From positions 682,001 to 746,000 of the forward strand of contig JAYESD010000001.1 of NCBI GenBank assembly GCA_036927565.1: DNA of 64,000 nt, in the 5' to 3' direction. Below are positions 9,800-21,540 of this stretch, one piece after another. This stretch comes from Tuctoria greenei (lineage: Eukaryota; Streptophyta; Magnoliopsida; Poales; Poaceae). Both the position numbers and the translations under genes were made by a program. The notes below the pieces were generated by a model. The model made no database searches. It was not told the DNA's origin and worked only from the letters and a program-made list of their open reading frames with translations. The first letter of the stretch is position 1, and every line of letters begins with the position of its first letter.

Positions 9800-10525
9800 G
9801 CAGTTTTAAAAATACGGCCATCGCCACCAGCCGCTCATTCTCCACCGCGCCGTAGCCGCCGACGGCGAAGTCGATGAACGACTAGAAGTAGCGGTCGTTG
9901 ATCCGCGCCACCTCCCGGTTGATCAGCTCCACACGGCGTGCTGCAGCGGCCTGCCCACCAGCTCCCCGGCCTTGGCCGTGGGCCGGGCCCACAGCACGAC
10001 GTTGCCGGTGTACCCCTCCGGCACCTGCGGGCTCATCCGCGCTCGCCCGTCTACGGCGATGGCCACGCTGGTCGCCTGGTTCTCGTCCAGCCCCCGCGGG
10101 CCGTGGTCACACACCGCCAGAGGTGGGCCACCACGCACTGCAGCGTGCTGTACGGCCGCCGGTGCGCGCCCGGCGACGACGCCTGGGACTTGAGCCTGGA
10201 GATGATGAGCTCCCTGCTCAAGTGATGCACCTTCTGTACCACCACCTCGCCGTCGTCCTGACCGTCAACGACGACGTCATCACCGTCGTGCATCTCGTAA
10301 TACGGCTTGAACTCGACGCCGCGGTGCTCGAACTCCACCTGCGGCGGGGCGCGGGGCGCGAAGAAGAAGGAGTCGCGGTCGTGCACGGGTGCCGGGTCAA
10401 GCGCGACGACGACCCCGCGGGTGGCCTGGCTCCACGCGAGGAAGAAGTTGCTGGTGGCGCGGCCGTCGGCGACGATGTGCTGCGTGGTGAACCCCACGAC
10501 CATGGACCCGCACGCGAACCGCGAT
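9800..10525 (-). pseudogene. BAHD acyltransferase pseudogene
   Basis: Read on the minus strand from about 10510, the relic shows VVGFTTQHIVADGRATSNFF with the BAHD HxxxD motif, then FEHRGVEFKPYYE, YSTLQCVVAHLWRCVTTARG, LDENQATSVAIAVDGRARM, YTGNVVLWARP and INREVARINDRYF. It resembles hydroxycinnamoyl-CoA:amine (tryptamine/agmatine-type) transferases. A frameshift lies near 10090 (ARG|GL) and a TAG follows INDRYF near 9877. The N terminus before HxxxD and the C-terminal DFGWG box are absent. The high GC content and mostly open frame suggest decay is recent. Confidence 0.8.
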
Positions 10526-13025
10526 ATTCACATGATTCGGTAAAATAATTTGCAACATTCACGATGCATAAATTCTGGTAAGCTCTCTAGATATCAGGCA
10601 TATGGGCTTTCAATAAAACCAGAAAAGGATAACATCTCTGTCTAAGGCAAAACGAACTGGGCCCAATGAGTGGAAAAGCGAACATACGTCCCGGTACGTG
10701 TTCCGCACCGCACTTGGTTTCCTCGATGGTTCCTACGAAGCTGTCGCGCGCGTCAATGGTGAACATCTAGAGCTGGTGACTGAACCAGAAATTAAAAAAA
10801 AACGTGCGGCATTTGCGCGTTCTCTAGATAAGAGTGAAACGGACCGAACGCTAAATTACTATGACCTAAATTTCACAATTCCGCGCGCGGAACGTCATCA
10901 ACAACACATGTACTGTACTGCTTTCCCGAGTCAATGTACAGTATTCCATATCCCTGTGCAGCAGCAGTTGGTGAGTCTTGTTGTTGGGCGCACGAGGCGG
11001 GTGAGCGGAACCGGCGCATCAAGATCTGATGATAAGTGTTGACCAAGCACATGCCGCATGAATGAAAGCAGAGCTAAAACTACCACTATTACTGATCCTG
11101 CATGGAAAAAAAAACTGCCGAGAAATATGCATGAGAGACTTTGGCGCTCCGATTTGGGTGAAGAGCATGATTAAATTGATGATCAAGTGTTCTGCTGGAC
11201 CATTCATTCTCCTGCTTCAGTCGTAAACAAATGTAAGTAATGTGAACTGGAAGCAGGAGTATGCTACTACTTGACCAAGCATAATTGACATGCAATGCAG
11301 GCGACTAGGCGAGGCGATCGAGCTCCAGCGGCCACACCACACCAACCGTACCGCCGCAACTCTGACCGACTGGATTCGTTTTCTTTCCTCGGCAAGTGGA
11401 ATCGTTTTTGCAGGCCGACAACAATTTAGATAGACCGAGGACTGGTTCGGTCGTCAGTGACGAATGACTTGCGGTGCGTGCCCAGTGTCAGGGATCTTAT
11501 TATGAAAGACGGACTCAAACAGTTGGTCCTCGAGGCCCGTTTGGCCCAACTAAAGGTCCAGTTAATCCAACAAGGCCCCTTCGTTTGCTGCAGTTTTCCG
11601 CCACATTTTCCGCCTGACTTCCTCCAGGCTACACATAGATTACCGCTCAACATATTCGCAGGACGACTAAAGCAACGCAGATGCAGGTCTATGTACAGCG
11701 GTGCTAGGAGGCAGCCGTGACGCATAGGGGAAGAGACGTCAGTTGTGATTGTGAGCACGCGCGGCATCGGCTAGTGAACGGTCGTTCAGCTTCAGCCGTA
11801 TGCGAAACTCCCGATGGCTGAGACCGGCGCACGGAACCGGACGGACCACCGGTAACGAACGCGACGGCAGCGGTCGCTCACGAGAGAGAGAGAGAGAGAG
11901 AGAAATGACCCCGAGAAGCGGGGCCGGGGCGTCACATCCGTGCGGCGGGGGCGGCACGGCACGGCAGCAGGCATCGATGGATCCGGCCTTTTACCGCGCC
12001 GTACGCAGGCGCGCGCGTGCTCCTCGGCACCCGCGCCCTCTCCCCGATCGGACCAATGGACCGACGGCGCATTCCATCTCCTCTCGTCTCCAACCCACCC
12101 ACCCCAGCCGCTTCGGAGACCGAGGCGTTGCGTCGCATGTGGCGACACAGCCGCAGCACGCGTCCACGCCGACCCATCGTGGCATGGCAGCAGTCCGCTT
12201 CGCCTTTGCCCACTCATGTCCGATTCCATGGTTTTGGAACGTCTCGCTCCGTCGGAGCCTGCCTCACCGCCGGCCGGACCATGCACCAATTCTGTGTCTC
12301 CTTTTCGACTTTCTTCAGGTCGGGGTCGTCTGCTTGCCTGACGAGTACCCGTCCTAGCTCCTCCATTCACGTAGAGTACAGCCCAGACGGGGCCAAAGCT
12401 TCTCGGCTTAAAAAAAAAATGGAGAAAAGAATGCAAGAGAGCCATTAATTAGGAATATGTTGCGAGGAGCCACATTAAAAAGCCTGTGTGTCTAATCATG
12501 TGCCAGATTCCAAGGTTTCATTACATTAGCTGCTGCTGCTGTTCACTTGCTCAGCCGCTGCTGCTAGCTTGTTTATATTCTCTGGCACGGCACGGCACGG
12601 CACGGCTTTCCGCGTGACAAAATGGTTGGAGCTCAGAGGGCTTCCGCTCAAAGCCCATCATCATTAGCGGTGATACAATAACCGGGGATAATGTGCCCCA
12701 ATCCGGTCACTTCTCCATTGCCTATACCTGTTCTTTTTCCCGGTTCTCCATGTCGACAAGGTGCCTAGATTCTCCGCATGCAGCCAGGCAGGCAGGCTTA
12801 TATACCCGTACGAAGTTGCAAACCCAACAAGTATCGTTTTTATTCCCACAAGCACATGCAGCTAGTAAGCTATAGCTCTTGAGCACTGATCAAAGCTTGT
12901 AGTAGGAGAGAGGAGTATGCATGGTCGTGTACGTACGGAAAAAGTGCTTATTAGCACTTCGACGACGGACGAGCGGAAAGCCGGTGAAACCGTGCCACCG
13001 CTAGCTTTTACGTAGGCACGAGCTA
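10526..13025. other. Intergenic, no gene recognised
   Basis: Contains an open frame at 10698-11042 that I do not recognise, GC-rich sequence at 11780-12360 with a (GA)n run near 11882-11903, and a GGCAC/ACGGC tandem run near 12583-12606. No domain or splice pattern supports a gene. Confidence 0.4.
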
Positions 13026-13312
13026 TAAGAGCAGGTATAATAGAGCCTAGTCAGCTGGCTCAAAAGAATCCACGTCAGAATATTGCTTACGTGGATGAGG
13101 GAGTAAAGAAGAGAGAGAGGGCTGCAGGCTACAGAATAGTAGCCAGCGCAGCAGCACTTACGAGGTGACTCTACCGATGTGGCTGCATGCGATTGGGGGT
13201 AGAAAAAACAGGGCATTTATTCCAATCACTTTCCAGTCAATCTAATAGCTAGTCTATTATATAAGAAGGCTAAACTGTTGACTCTAAAGTGACATGGCAT
13301 TGAGTTACAGCC

Positions 13313-16300
13313 TCCAACCTAGAAGGAGTAACAGAAATGCCCCTTCAATTTATAGAAATAAAGGGGGGAATAGGAGTGGTAAAAAAGGCAGATAATTTCT
13401 GAAAAATTTGTTCTCATGGATACACATACTTTGAATGGTATCTTTTGGAATTGTAGAGGGATTAGGAAAAAAGGGATGTCCTGCTTTATCAGACAATTAA
13501 TTTCTGGGCATAATCTGGATTTTTTATGTTTCCAAGAAACTTTGATGTGTGATCTTAAAGATTCTTTCATCAGAAAGATTGATAGTTTTAATGCTTTTTA
13601 CTGGCTTGATATTCCCGCTGTTGGTAGATCTGGGGGTATTTTGACTGGGGTTAAATTGGATAGATTTGATATTAGGAGTTTCAAGAATGGTGTTTTTATT
13701 AATAAAGTTTGTTTGTGGGATAAGCTGTGTAGTGTTTCTTGGACCCTGTTAAACGTTTATGGGCCTGCTCAGGCTGATAGAAGAGAGAATTTTCTTTCTG
13801 AGCTAGCTGACTTTTGTTATTTCTCCTCTGGGCCCTATTTAGTGGGTGGGGACTTCAACATTGTTAGGAATAAAGAAGAGAAGAATAAAAATTTCATTCC
13901 AAATAGATTTTCGGATCTCTTTAATGCTGTGATAAATCTTAATGAGCTTAGAGAGTTACATTTGGTTGGTGGTAAATTCACCTGGTCGAGTAATCAGCAA
14001 AACCCAACACTAGAAGTGTTGGATAGGGTGTTAATGAATAGTGATTGGGAGAACCTCTTTCCTACCACTATCCTTTTCAAAAAGCCCAGAGATATTTCTG
14101 ACCATAACATTTTAGTGCTCCAATCCAACAAGATCACCCATTCTAAACAAATTTCCTTTCATTTTGAACTTTTTTGGTTCTCTCACAAAGAATTTTTTCC
14201 TTTGGTTCAAAAACTTTGGAATGAACCTGTCAGAGATAGGGATGCCTTAGGAAGAATTCTGTTCAAATTAAAAAAGTTTAAATCTTTTTTTAAAGGTTGG
14301 AATTTTAATGAATCTGGTAATACTAAGATCAGAAAAAAATTCATTCATAGTAGGTTGATTGAACTGGAATCTAAGGAGGAGATTGTAAGTCTTAGTATGC
14401 ATGAAAGAAAAGAGAAATTGGAATTACAAACTGAACTCATGCAAATTTTAGATCAAGAGGAACTGTATTGGTTCAAAAGGAGCCATGAAAATTGGCTATT
14501 GAAGGGAGATCAAAATACAGAGTATTATCATAGAGTAGCCAATGGTAGAAGGAGAAAAAGTACAATTTATTCTCTTCTTTCTGAGGATGGATTAATTCAG
14601 GGACCTGATAATTTAGTGAACCTTGCCACAAAATACTATAAGCATCTTTTTGGTGAACCTGAGAATGAAATTCTAGAAATTAACTCTGCTTTTTGGGAAG
14701 GTAGACCTTTTGTTTCTAATATAGATAATGAAGCCCTGTGTCTGCCATTTGGGGAGGAGGAAGTAAAACTGGCCCTCTTTCAAATGGAAGGTAACAAGGC
14801 CCCTGGACCTGATTCTATACCAATAGAATTTTTCCAGAAGTGTTGGAATATAGTGAAATATGATGTTTTGGAACTTTTTCAGGACTTTTACAACGATAAA
14901 GCTGATATTTACAGGATTAACTATGGGGTGATAACTTTACTTCCTAAAGTAACTGATGCTGATAGAATGAAACAATTTAGACCAATCTGCCTTTTAAATT
15001 GTCTGTACAAATTGATTACTAAAGTGTTAACTATTAGATTGGAACCCATAGCCGATAAACTAATTAATCAAGCTCAAACAGCATTTATTCCTGGTAGGAA
15101 TATAATGACTGGGATTTTAACACTCCATGAAATTTTGCATGAAACCAAAAGAAGGAATGAGATTGGTATTGTTCTTAAGCTAGATTTTGAGAAAGCCTAT
15201 GATAAGATCAATTGGAAGTTTCTTTTTTCTTGCCTTAAGCTGAGAGGTTTTTGTGATAAATGGTGTACTTGGATGGAAAATGTGGTGTCTAATGGTACCC
15301 TGAGTGTCAAGCTCAATAATTTGATGGGTCCCTATTTCATGAGTAGAAAGGGGGTTAGGCAAGGGGATCCCCTTTCACCCCTGTTGTTTAACTTAGCAGT
15401 GGACTGTTTAGCCACTATGTTGCTTAATGCTCAAGGAAATGGCTTGATAATTGGTCTGGCTAGCAATATTATCCCTAATGGTGTTGCTTTTTTACAATAC
15501 GCTGATGACACCATTTTATGCTTGAAACATGATTTGGAGAAAGCCCAAAATGTGAAATTACTGTTAGCTTTGTTTGAGCAAATGTCAGGCCTAAGTATTA
15601 ACTTTGAGAAAAGTGAAGTTTTTAGCATAGGTGGAGACACTACTCTTGAGTCCACTTATGCTAAGCTTTTTAACTGTCAAGTGGGTTGTTGGCCCCTAAT
15701 ATATCTTGGGGTTCCTGTGGCGGCAAATAAGCTGCGGTGTAGAGATTGGGAAAGTCTGGAACTCAAAATGAATAGGAAAATAGATATTTGGAAAAGTAAC
15801 ACATTGTCCATGGCCGGTAGAATCGTCCTGATCAATGCATGTCTTTCTAGTATTCCAGTGTATCATATGTCCATGTACTTTCTCCCCAAAACTGTAGTGG
15901 ATCGATTAGATAAGCATAGGAGGAAGTTTCTCTGGCAGGGTGGGCATCAGAAGAGGAAATACCATTTAGTGAGATGGGGAGAAGTTGTTAAACATAAGAA
16001 TAGAGGGGGTTTGGGTGTGAAAGACTTAAGAATTATGAATATCAGTTTCTTAGTAAAGTGGTGGTGGCGTTATGAAACAGAGACAGGACTGTGGCAAAAA
16101 TTAATTGATAAGAAATATATTCATGATTTGCCTATAGGGGGTTTGAGACATAAAATGTCCGACTCGCCTATTTGGACAGATCTTATGAAAGTTAGATGGA
16201 TCTACCTAAAAGGTAGGAAAATGCTGGTAGGGAATGGTAAGAAAACTTGTTTTTGGTTGGATGCTTGGTTAGAAGATATACCTCTTTGTCAGTTTTACTC

Positions 16301-17416
16301 TTTGTTGTTTGAATTCTGTGATGATAAATTTCTTACAGTGGCACAATGCGCTAATAATAACTGGAGTGTGAATTTCAGACCTGCTTTACCGTCTCTTTTG
16401 CATGATCAGTGGTATGAGTTGGCAGATAAGTTGAATAGGGTTGTTTTGAGTGAAGGAAAGGATAAAGCTTGGTGGAAATGGGATAAATCCGGGAATTTTA
16501 CAGTGAGATCTATATATAACAGATTAACTGCCGCTTCGGTTAAGAATGTTTGGAATCATATTTGGAAAGCGAAAGTTCCTCCCAAAATCAAAATTTTTTT
16601 GTGGTTGGTGGAACAGAGAGCTATTTTAACTAGAGATAACATGATTAAAAAGGGTTGGAAAGGTAATCCTGAATGCAACTTTTGTTTGCAACTTGAAACG
16701 GTGGATCATCTTTTTTTTGATTGTGAGGTTATGAGAGTTGTGTGGGGAGTAGTTGCTTCTTGCTTTGGTTGTTCTACTCGCCCCAAAAATTTGGAACAAT
16801 ACTGGATTTGGATTCTTTCTATTCTTCCCGCTGGTAAGGATATCCATACATTGGGTGTTGCAGCCGTTTGCTGGGCTATGTGGAAAACCAGAAATAATGC
16901 AACTTTTGAAAAAAAACCATTGAATCACCCATGTGATATTATTTGTCTTGCTTGCTCTCTAATAAAGTTTTGGGCAGGGTTGTACCCTGAAGATATGCAA
17001 AAGAAAATTAGGAGCGGTGCTGATTCTTTGCTGGAGGCGGCTTTGAAGGTGATACAAGGCATGAAGGGCTTTGTGTTGTTACCGATTACAGCGAAAAAAG
17101 ATGAAGAACATGGGCGTGGGAAGGAGGACAATGGAATCATCGCAAGAGTGTACACTGAAGATACCTAATCGTCCTTGAGAAAAATGTGATGGTGCTGTTT
17201 TCCGCTGTTGTTTAGTTTTCTGTTGTTAGAACATTGTTTGCTGGCTTTTTGGCAGCCGTCAGTATAACTGATGTGCGGGATTTTAATCTTCTGTGAGAAC
17301 GGTTATGTGGGTAGAGTGGTAGTCTACTGTTCTGTTGGATGGAACTACTCGCTCTGTAAACTGTGATCTCCGTTTCGTAATGGAATGGAAGTGGTTATGC
17401 CGACTCAAAAAAAAAA
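13313..17416 (+). mobile_element. Non-LTR retrotransposon (LINE, L1-type), ORF1-less, poly-A tailed
   Basis: About 100 bp of leader, one long ORF2, a 3' UTR of about 250 bp, then a run of 10 A at 17407-17416. Insertion is inside the Tourist-like MITE. I see no long target-site duplication (at most a CC). No gag-like ORF1 is present upstream of ORF2; the element starts directly before the endonuclease domain. The low GC content contrasts strongly with the host genes. Confidence 0.85.
13416..17168 (+). CDS. LINE ORF2: endonuclease, reverse transcriptase, zf-RVT
   Basis: An uninterrupted 1250-codon frame. An APE-type endonuclease occupies about residues 1-235 (WNCRG, FQET, GGDFNI near 144, SDHNI near 228). 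Reverse transcriptase spans about residues 450-760 (NKAPGPDSIP, FRPICLLNCLYK, KLDFEKAYDKINW, GVRQGDPLSPLLF, then FLQYADDT near 692-699 with the catalytic YADD). The C terminus carries the plant-LINE zf-RVT region (WKAKVPPKIKIFLWL, CNFC...DHLFFDC near 1045-1105). The enzyme nicks DNA and copies its RNA by target-primed reverse transcription. No stop or frameshift over 3.75 kb implies a young copy. Without ORF1 it may be unable to move alone. Confidence 0.95.
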   Translation: MDTHTLNGIFWNCRGIRKKGMSCFIRQLISGHNLDFLCFQETLMCDLKDSFIRKIDSFNAFYWLDIPAVGRSGGILTGVKLDRFDIRSFKNGVFINKVCLWDKLCSVSWTLLNVYGPAQADRRENFLSELADFCYFSSGPYLVGGDFNIVRNKEEKNKNFIPNRFSDLFNAVINLNELRELHLVGGKFTWSSNQQNPTLEVLDRVLMNSDWENLFPTTILFKKPRDISDHNILVLQSNKITHSKQISFHFELFWFSHKEFFPLVQKLWNEPVRDRDALGRILFKLKKFKSFFKGWNFNESGNTKIRKKFIHSRLIELESKEEIVSLSMHERKEKLELQTELMQILDQEELYWFKRSHENWLLKGDQNTEYYHRVANGRRRKSTIYSLLSEDGLIQGPDNLVNLATKYYKHLFGEPENEILEINSAFWEGRPFVSNIDNEALCLPFGEEEVKLALFQMEGNKAPGPDSIPIEFFQKCWNIVKYDVLELFQDFYNDKADIYRINYGVITLLPKVTDADRMKQFRPICLLNCLYKLITKVLTIRLEPIADKLINQAQTAFIPGRNIMTGILTLHEILHETKRRNEIGIVLKLDFEKAYDKINWKFLFSCLKLRGFCDKWCTWMENVVSNGTLSVKLNNLMGPYFMSRKGVRQGDPLSPLLFNLAVDCLATMLLNAQGNGLIIGLASNIIPNGVAFLQYADDTILCLKHDLEKAQNVKLLLALFEQMSGLSINFEKSEVFSIGGDTTLESTYAKLFNCQVGCWPLIYLGVPVAANKLRCRDWESLELKMNRKIDIWKSNTLSMAGRIVLINACLSSIPVYHMSMYFLPKTVVDRLDKHRRKFLWQGGHQKRKYHLVRWGEVVKHKNRGGLGVKDLRIMNISFLVKWWWRYETETGLWQKLIDKKYIHDLPIGGLRHKMSDSPIWTDLMKVRWIYLKGRKMLVGNGKKTCFWLDAWLEDIPLCQFYSLLFEFCDDKFLTVAQCANNNWSVNFRPALPSLLHDQWYELADKLNRVVLSEGKDKAWWKWDKSGNFTVRSIYNRLTAASVKNVWNHIWKAKVPPKIKIFLWLVEQRAILTRDNMIKKGWKGNPECNFCLQLETVDHLFFDCEVMRVVWGVVASCFGCSTRPKNLEQYWIWILSILPAGKDIHTLGVAAVCWAMWKTRNNATFEKKPLNHPCDIICLACSLIKFWAGLYPEDMQKKIRSGADSLLEAALKVIQGMKGFVLLPITAKKDEEHGRGKEDNGIIARVYTEDT

Positions 17417-17443
17417 CCGGCTACTCCATTATCCTTGCTCTAA

Positions 17444-20400
17444 GACACACACAGGCTGCGATTTCGAGTTTTCGCGAAGAAAGTTCGGCCTGTTGTGGCA
17501 ACCATATATGGCAGCTTCCTTTTGCTCGACGACGACGGAGGATATGCGAGGGACGAAAGGTGCCGGCCGCACTGCTGCATGCTCCTCGCCATCGAGCACG
17601 CACGCGCCGCCACTGCGGTCACGCCATGGAAACGCATCCGGACACGACCAGCGTCAGCGTGCGCCGCCGTCCTAGACTTATCCTCCCTTGTCCGCACATG
17701 GCTAGTACGCAGAACGGCAGGCGCGTTCAAGGACAGACGAATTACTGACAAACCCCGCGGTTTTGTAAGCAAAGCAGAGCATTTGCGACGTGTGTGTTCA
17801 CTGTGCGGTAGCAGCTGTGTGTGTAGCTCAGGGTCAGGGAGGAGGAGCACGGAGCACGGCAGGATGAAAGCAGCAGCCATGGAGCACTGTTGCGGTCTTG
17901 GCGAATTCCGAGGCGTGGAAAAGGGCCGTCGTCTGTATGATTACTAGGGAGCTGCTGCTGCTTTTTCCCTTGCCATCACTCTCTCTCTCTCTCTCTCACT
18001 CGCCTGTGTGTGACGTGGTGACGTCATGTGACACGTCCTGTCCCCTGCCATGGCTCAGGGTGTGGTCACCCCGCCGCACGACATGCCCGGGATTCTGCTC
18101 CCCGCTGCTGCCCCCTCCAGCCCGGCCCGGCCCCGCCCACCATCCCTCCTCCCTACGCATGGTCGTCGTCGTTCCCGTCTCGCCGCTTCATCACCGGCCG
18201 GCCGGCACGAGAAAGGCGCAGCGTCGCCGGCCATGCATGAACTGCCATCTGGTGCGATGGTGCTCGCTCGTCACAAATTCATGGCGGCGTTCCTGTGAGA
18301 ACGAGCTCGTGAGCGCCCGTTTCGTCTCACGTTTGTTTCACCGTTTCTTCTCTCCGGAAGAGAGGCATGCAGCAGGGCTCATCAGTCTCCCCTGGCTGGC
18401 TGGCACTGCTCTCGATCGGGGGTCTCGTGGCCGGAGGCGTTCGCGGCAGTCGACGCGCCCTACCGACTGCGCGCGGTGCCCGTGCTGTCAAATTGCTTGG
18501 AAAACCTGTCTGTACTTGGCTCGTCGTTGGCTGGGGATCGTAAGGCAGCTAGCAGCGTCACGTTTTGGCAGCTCACGGCCGCGCTGACGCGCAACGCGAC
18601 GCACGCCCGGGCTCGGCCATTAATTTGGCCGGCACTGCTGCGTGCGTCGTGTGTGTCCGTGCGCAAGTAACGGTACAGGTATACTAGTACAACGGAGCAG
18701 TACGCGCCCGTCCAGGCGAGCACACCATAAGACGATGAGCTTCCTCTTGCCCGAGACAAACTGCGGACTGCTGAAAGAGAAGATCGAAATCGGATTCGTT
18801 CTGCCCCGAGGCGGCCGGGCTCGCCGCCGTCGTGTTTGACTTGAGCTCGGGCACCAAATGTAAGAACGCCGGTCTCGTTGTGAGAAGCGGACATAGCTGT
18901 ATGTCCGCCAAAATGTACTTACTGTTAACTCATCTATTTCCAAGGATGGAAGTATAAGACGAGTCCGATAACCGTTTCATTCAACAATTAAACATTTAAT
19001 TACACGGTTACTAGGTGAGCGCATAAAGAAGTCAGTCGTCCTTTGACGGAAGTTTGGCAATTGCTAACATCCGTAGCACCGGAACTGGACCGGACCGGAG
19101 GAATATTGATGATTGCAGCGATCGATTGCATCCTCTCATCTTTAGATTGAAGGCATGTCTAACTTCCTACCCGTGTCAACTCCTTAAATCCGCCACGCGA
19201 ATGAAAAGCCAAAAAAGGTGAGTTGTCGTTTGAAAACGCACTCGAGACACGCCGCTGCATGCACGTCAAAAGTACTATATGCAAAGCGCGTGCTCAACAA
19301 GTCAAAAAGGTTATTGTCCAAGGAATTATGCACGCCATTTTTTTCCGCATGCAAATTGGCACCCCGGACGAAGCTTTTCTCTACTGCTGCCTGATGGGGA
19401 ATTAAAGGGCGGTGAGAAGCCATGAATGATTTCGAGCTGTTAGCTAGCAGAGAGCATATATATATCGCTCGCCATTGCTCCTCTGTTAGCTAGATCGTCG
19501 TGATGATGAACAATCGGACATGATATTCCTCATGTTGATCCTGGCCCGGCCGGCCGGGGAAGTAAGTAAAAAGCGACTTTTTATCGTCAGCAGCGAAAAG
19601 AGCCAGCAGCAGCAGCAGCTTGCTCTTGGCATTATGAATATGCGTTTTTACTTTCGAGGCGCCGCGAAGACAGCGTATAGTATATTCTACGAGTAGATGA
19701 CTCGTCCATCTACGTACTACTCTACCAGGCAGATACGGAACACCATTAGCTCTGTTCCAGTCACAGGGTAAAAATAAAATGGAAAATATGCGTGGGCCGT
19801 GCGCTGCGGTTCTGTAACTTGTACGTACAGACGGTCCGTGGCGCACTAGCGCAGTGGGGCTTGCGGTACAAGCCGAACCCAAGACGACGACGGGCAACCG
19901 GGCGCGTGTCGTACGCCGGCTGCCGTGTGCTGCTGAGCTGAGCACGCACAGCAAAGCCTGCAACGCCAGGTCGCCACGTCGTCGTCGTCGTCGTCTGGCG
20001 TCGCGAGAGACCTGTGTCCGTCAGAGTCAGACAGACGGTACGTATAGGTATAGTAGCCCGCGTGCGTCGTCGACGGACCCGTTCGACCGATCGATCGCGC
20101 AGCAAAGCGTGCCTGCGCAAATGAGGAATCATGGCGCCTCCCCTCCCCCCGCTAGCTCGAAAGCTCGGCATCTTTCGCCCAAAGCCGCAGCCGCGCGCGG
20201 GCCAGCAGTAGCTACCACCAGTCATCATCACCGGCTCGAACGGAAGGGAAGGGCCCAGCCGAGCCGAGGAGAGGAGAGGTGAGAGATCGTATCATTGCCG
20301 TCTAGCTACATACGGCTCCCAGCTGCAGGCCCAGCCTACGCCACGCCACAAGCACCACCTACTAAGTACAGTACAGTACTACTACTAGTTCACTGTTCAA

Positions 20401-20640
20401 ACTGCGGCACCACCTCATCCCCTAGCTAGCTCGGCGTGCTCCCCTCCCCTCGGCGTGCCACGGGCTTCTCCCCCGCTTTGCCTTTTATCAGAAGCATCCT
20501 CCCCTGGCGTGGCGCGCTTGGCACTTGTTGGTGGCGTCGCGCTTTTTCGCTCGTTCGGTAGTGTAGTGGGGAGCAGTAGTAGTACTCCTATTTATCAGAG
20601 CGAGAGGAGCCGGGGTAGCTAGCCTCCTCACTCACTCACT
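17444..20640. other. Intergenic, distal upstream region of the ARF gene
   Basis: Moderately GC-rich with many chance open frames but no recognised protein. Contains a (CT)n run near 17979-17997 and a GTCGTC run near 19977-19996. Nothing else is supported. Confidence 0.4.
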
Positions 20641-21540
20641 CGCCTCGTTGCTTGTTGCCGCTCATCTTCAGACTACTTGGTCGCATTTGGGCGTCGCCCT
20701 CAGGAGGAGACACAGGGACAAGCCGAGGTGGGTTCCCCGTTCTTGTCATTCTTCTTCTTCTCGCTTATTTGTCTCATGCACACTGCCTTGTCCTGCTTGC
20801 ATGCTTAGTTCCCCTCCCCAGCTCCCCTCTTCTGGAATGGAGCCCAACCGTCTTTTTTCTTTTCATGCTCGTTGTCTTACTCTGGAGTCTAGTGGACAAT
20901 GGAGCTGTTCTTGTTCTTGACGACTGCTCTGCTCTCGGCTCGGCGCCATTCCTGTTCGCGGCATTGCCATTCCTGATGAGGCCATGCTTGACCACGCCAC
21001 CTTGGAACGAAAACCACTCGCGAGCGTCCGCGTCTTCCGGCCGCGCGGCCATGCTTTACTAGTACTATGCCGTTGTAGCAGGCTCGCCGCTCTCGTCAGG
21101 GACCGGGTGCCAAGTGGCGTTTGGTCGAGTTCGAAGATTCCTGGTGCCATGCCCATTCCCTCTGCCTCTGCGCCTATAGTAGGCCTAGCTAGCCCTGCAT
21201 GCTCGGCTTTACTCCTACAAGACCGTAGTAGAGGCATGCGTAGCGTGGCGTGAAAATACGTTACAAAAGCTGCCTGCTTTCCTGAGAAAGGGTGGTCGCG
21301 TTAGCCTAGCATTTGGGGGCCCGTCTTCTTCTTCACCTGTCCTTTATTTTCCCCGCTTCTTTGCCTCTTCCTCACAAACCGCTTCGCCTGTCTCACAGTG
21401 GCATGCAGGCATTTTCTGTGAGTTTTGAGCAATGGTGAAGCGTGTATAAGCTAGCCGGGAATTGAGCGCTAGCTCGTAAACATCTCGGCATCACGAGAGC
21501 TGCGGATTTTCTGCTGCTTCAGTTCGGCGGATCTCTGGAG
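20590..21540 (+). promoter_or_regulatory. Promoter and 5' leader of the ARF5-like gene
   Basis: A TATA-like CTATTTATC lies at about 20588-20596, followed by CT-rich sequence typical of a grass transcription start. A possible 5'-UTR intron donor is at about 20726 (CCGAG|GTGGG), with the acceptor somewhere before 21541. The exact leader cannot be fixed from sequence alone. Confidence 0.35.

Larger units (their letters stand above)
13029..17440. mobile_element. Tourist-like (PIF/Harbinger-type) MITE interrupted by a LINE
   Basis: The left end GAGCAGGTATAATAGAG (13029) and the right end CTCCATTATCCTTGCTC (to 17440) are inverted repeats matching at 14 of 17 positions. Both are flanked by TAA (13026-13028 and 17441-17443), the target duplication expected for PIF/Harbinger MITEs. 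The left MITE body runs to about 13312 and only about 24 bp of the right end remain. Everything between is the LINE, so the MITE was there first. Confidence 0.8.

Noticed and set aside
10698..11042. 114-codon frame MFRTALGFLDGSYEA...
   Set aside because: No recognised family and no splice partner. It contains an oligo-A run and has no promoter signal.
17335..18587. Several overlapping frames of 100-230 codons
   Set aside because: Low complexity, no recognised domain, both strands equally open. Treated as chance frames in GC-rich DNA.
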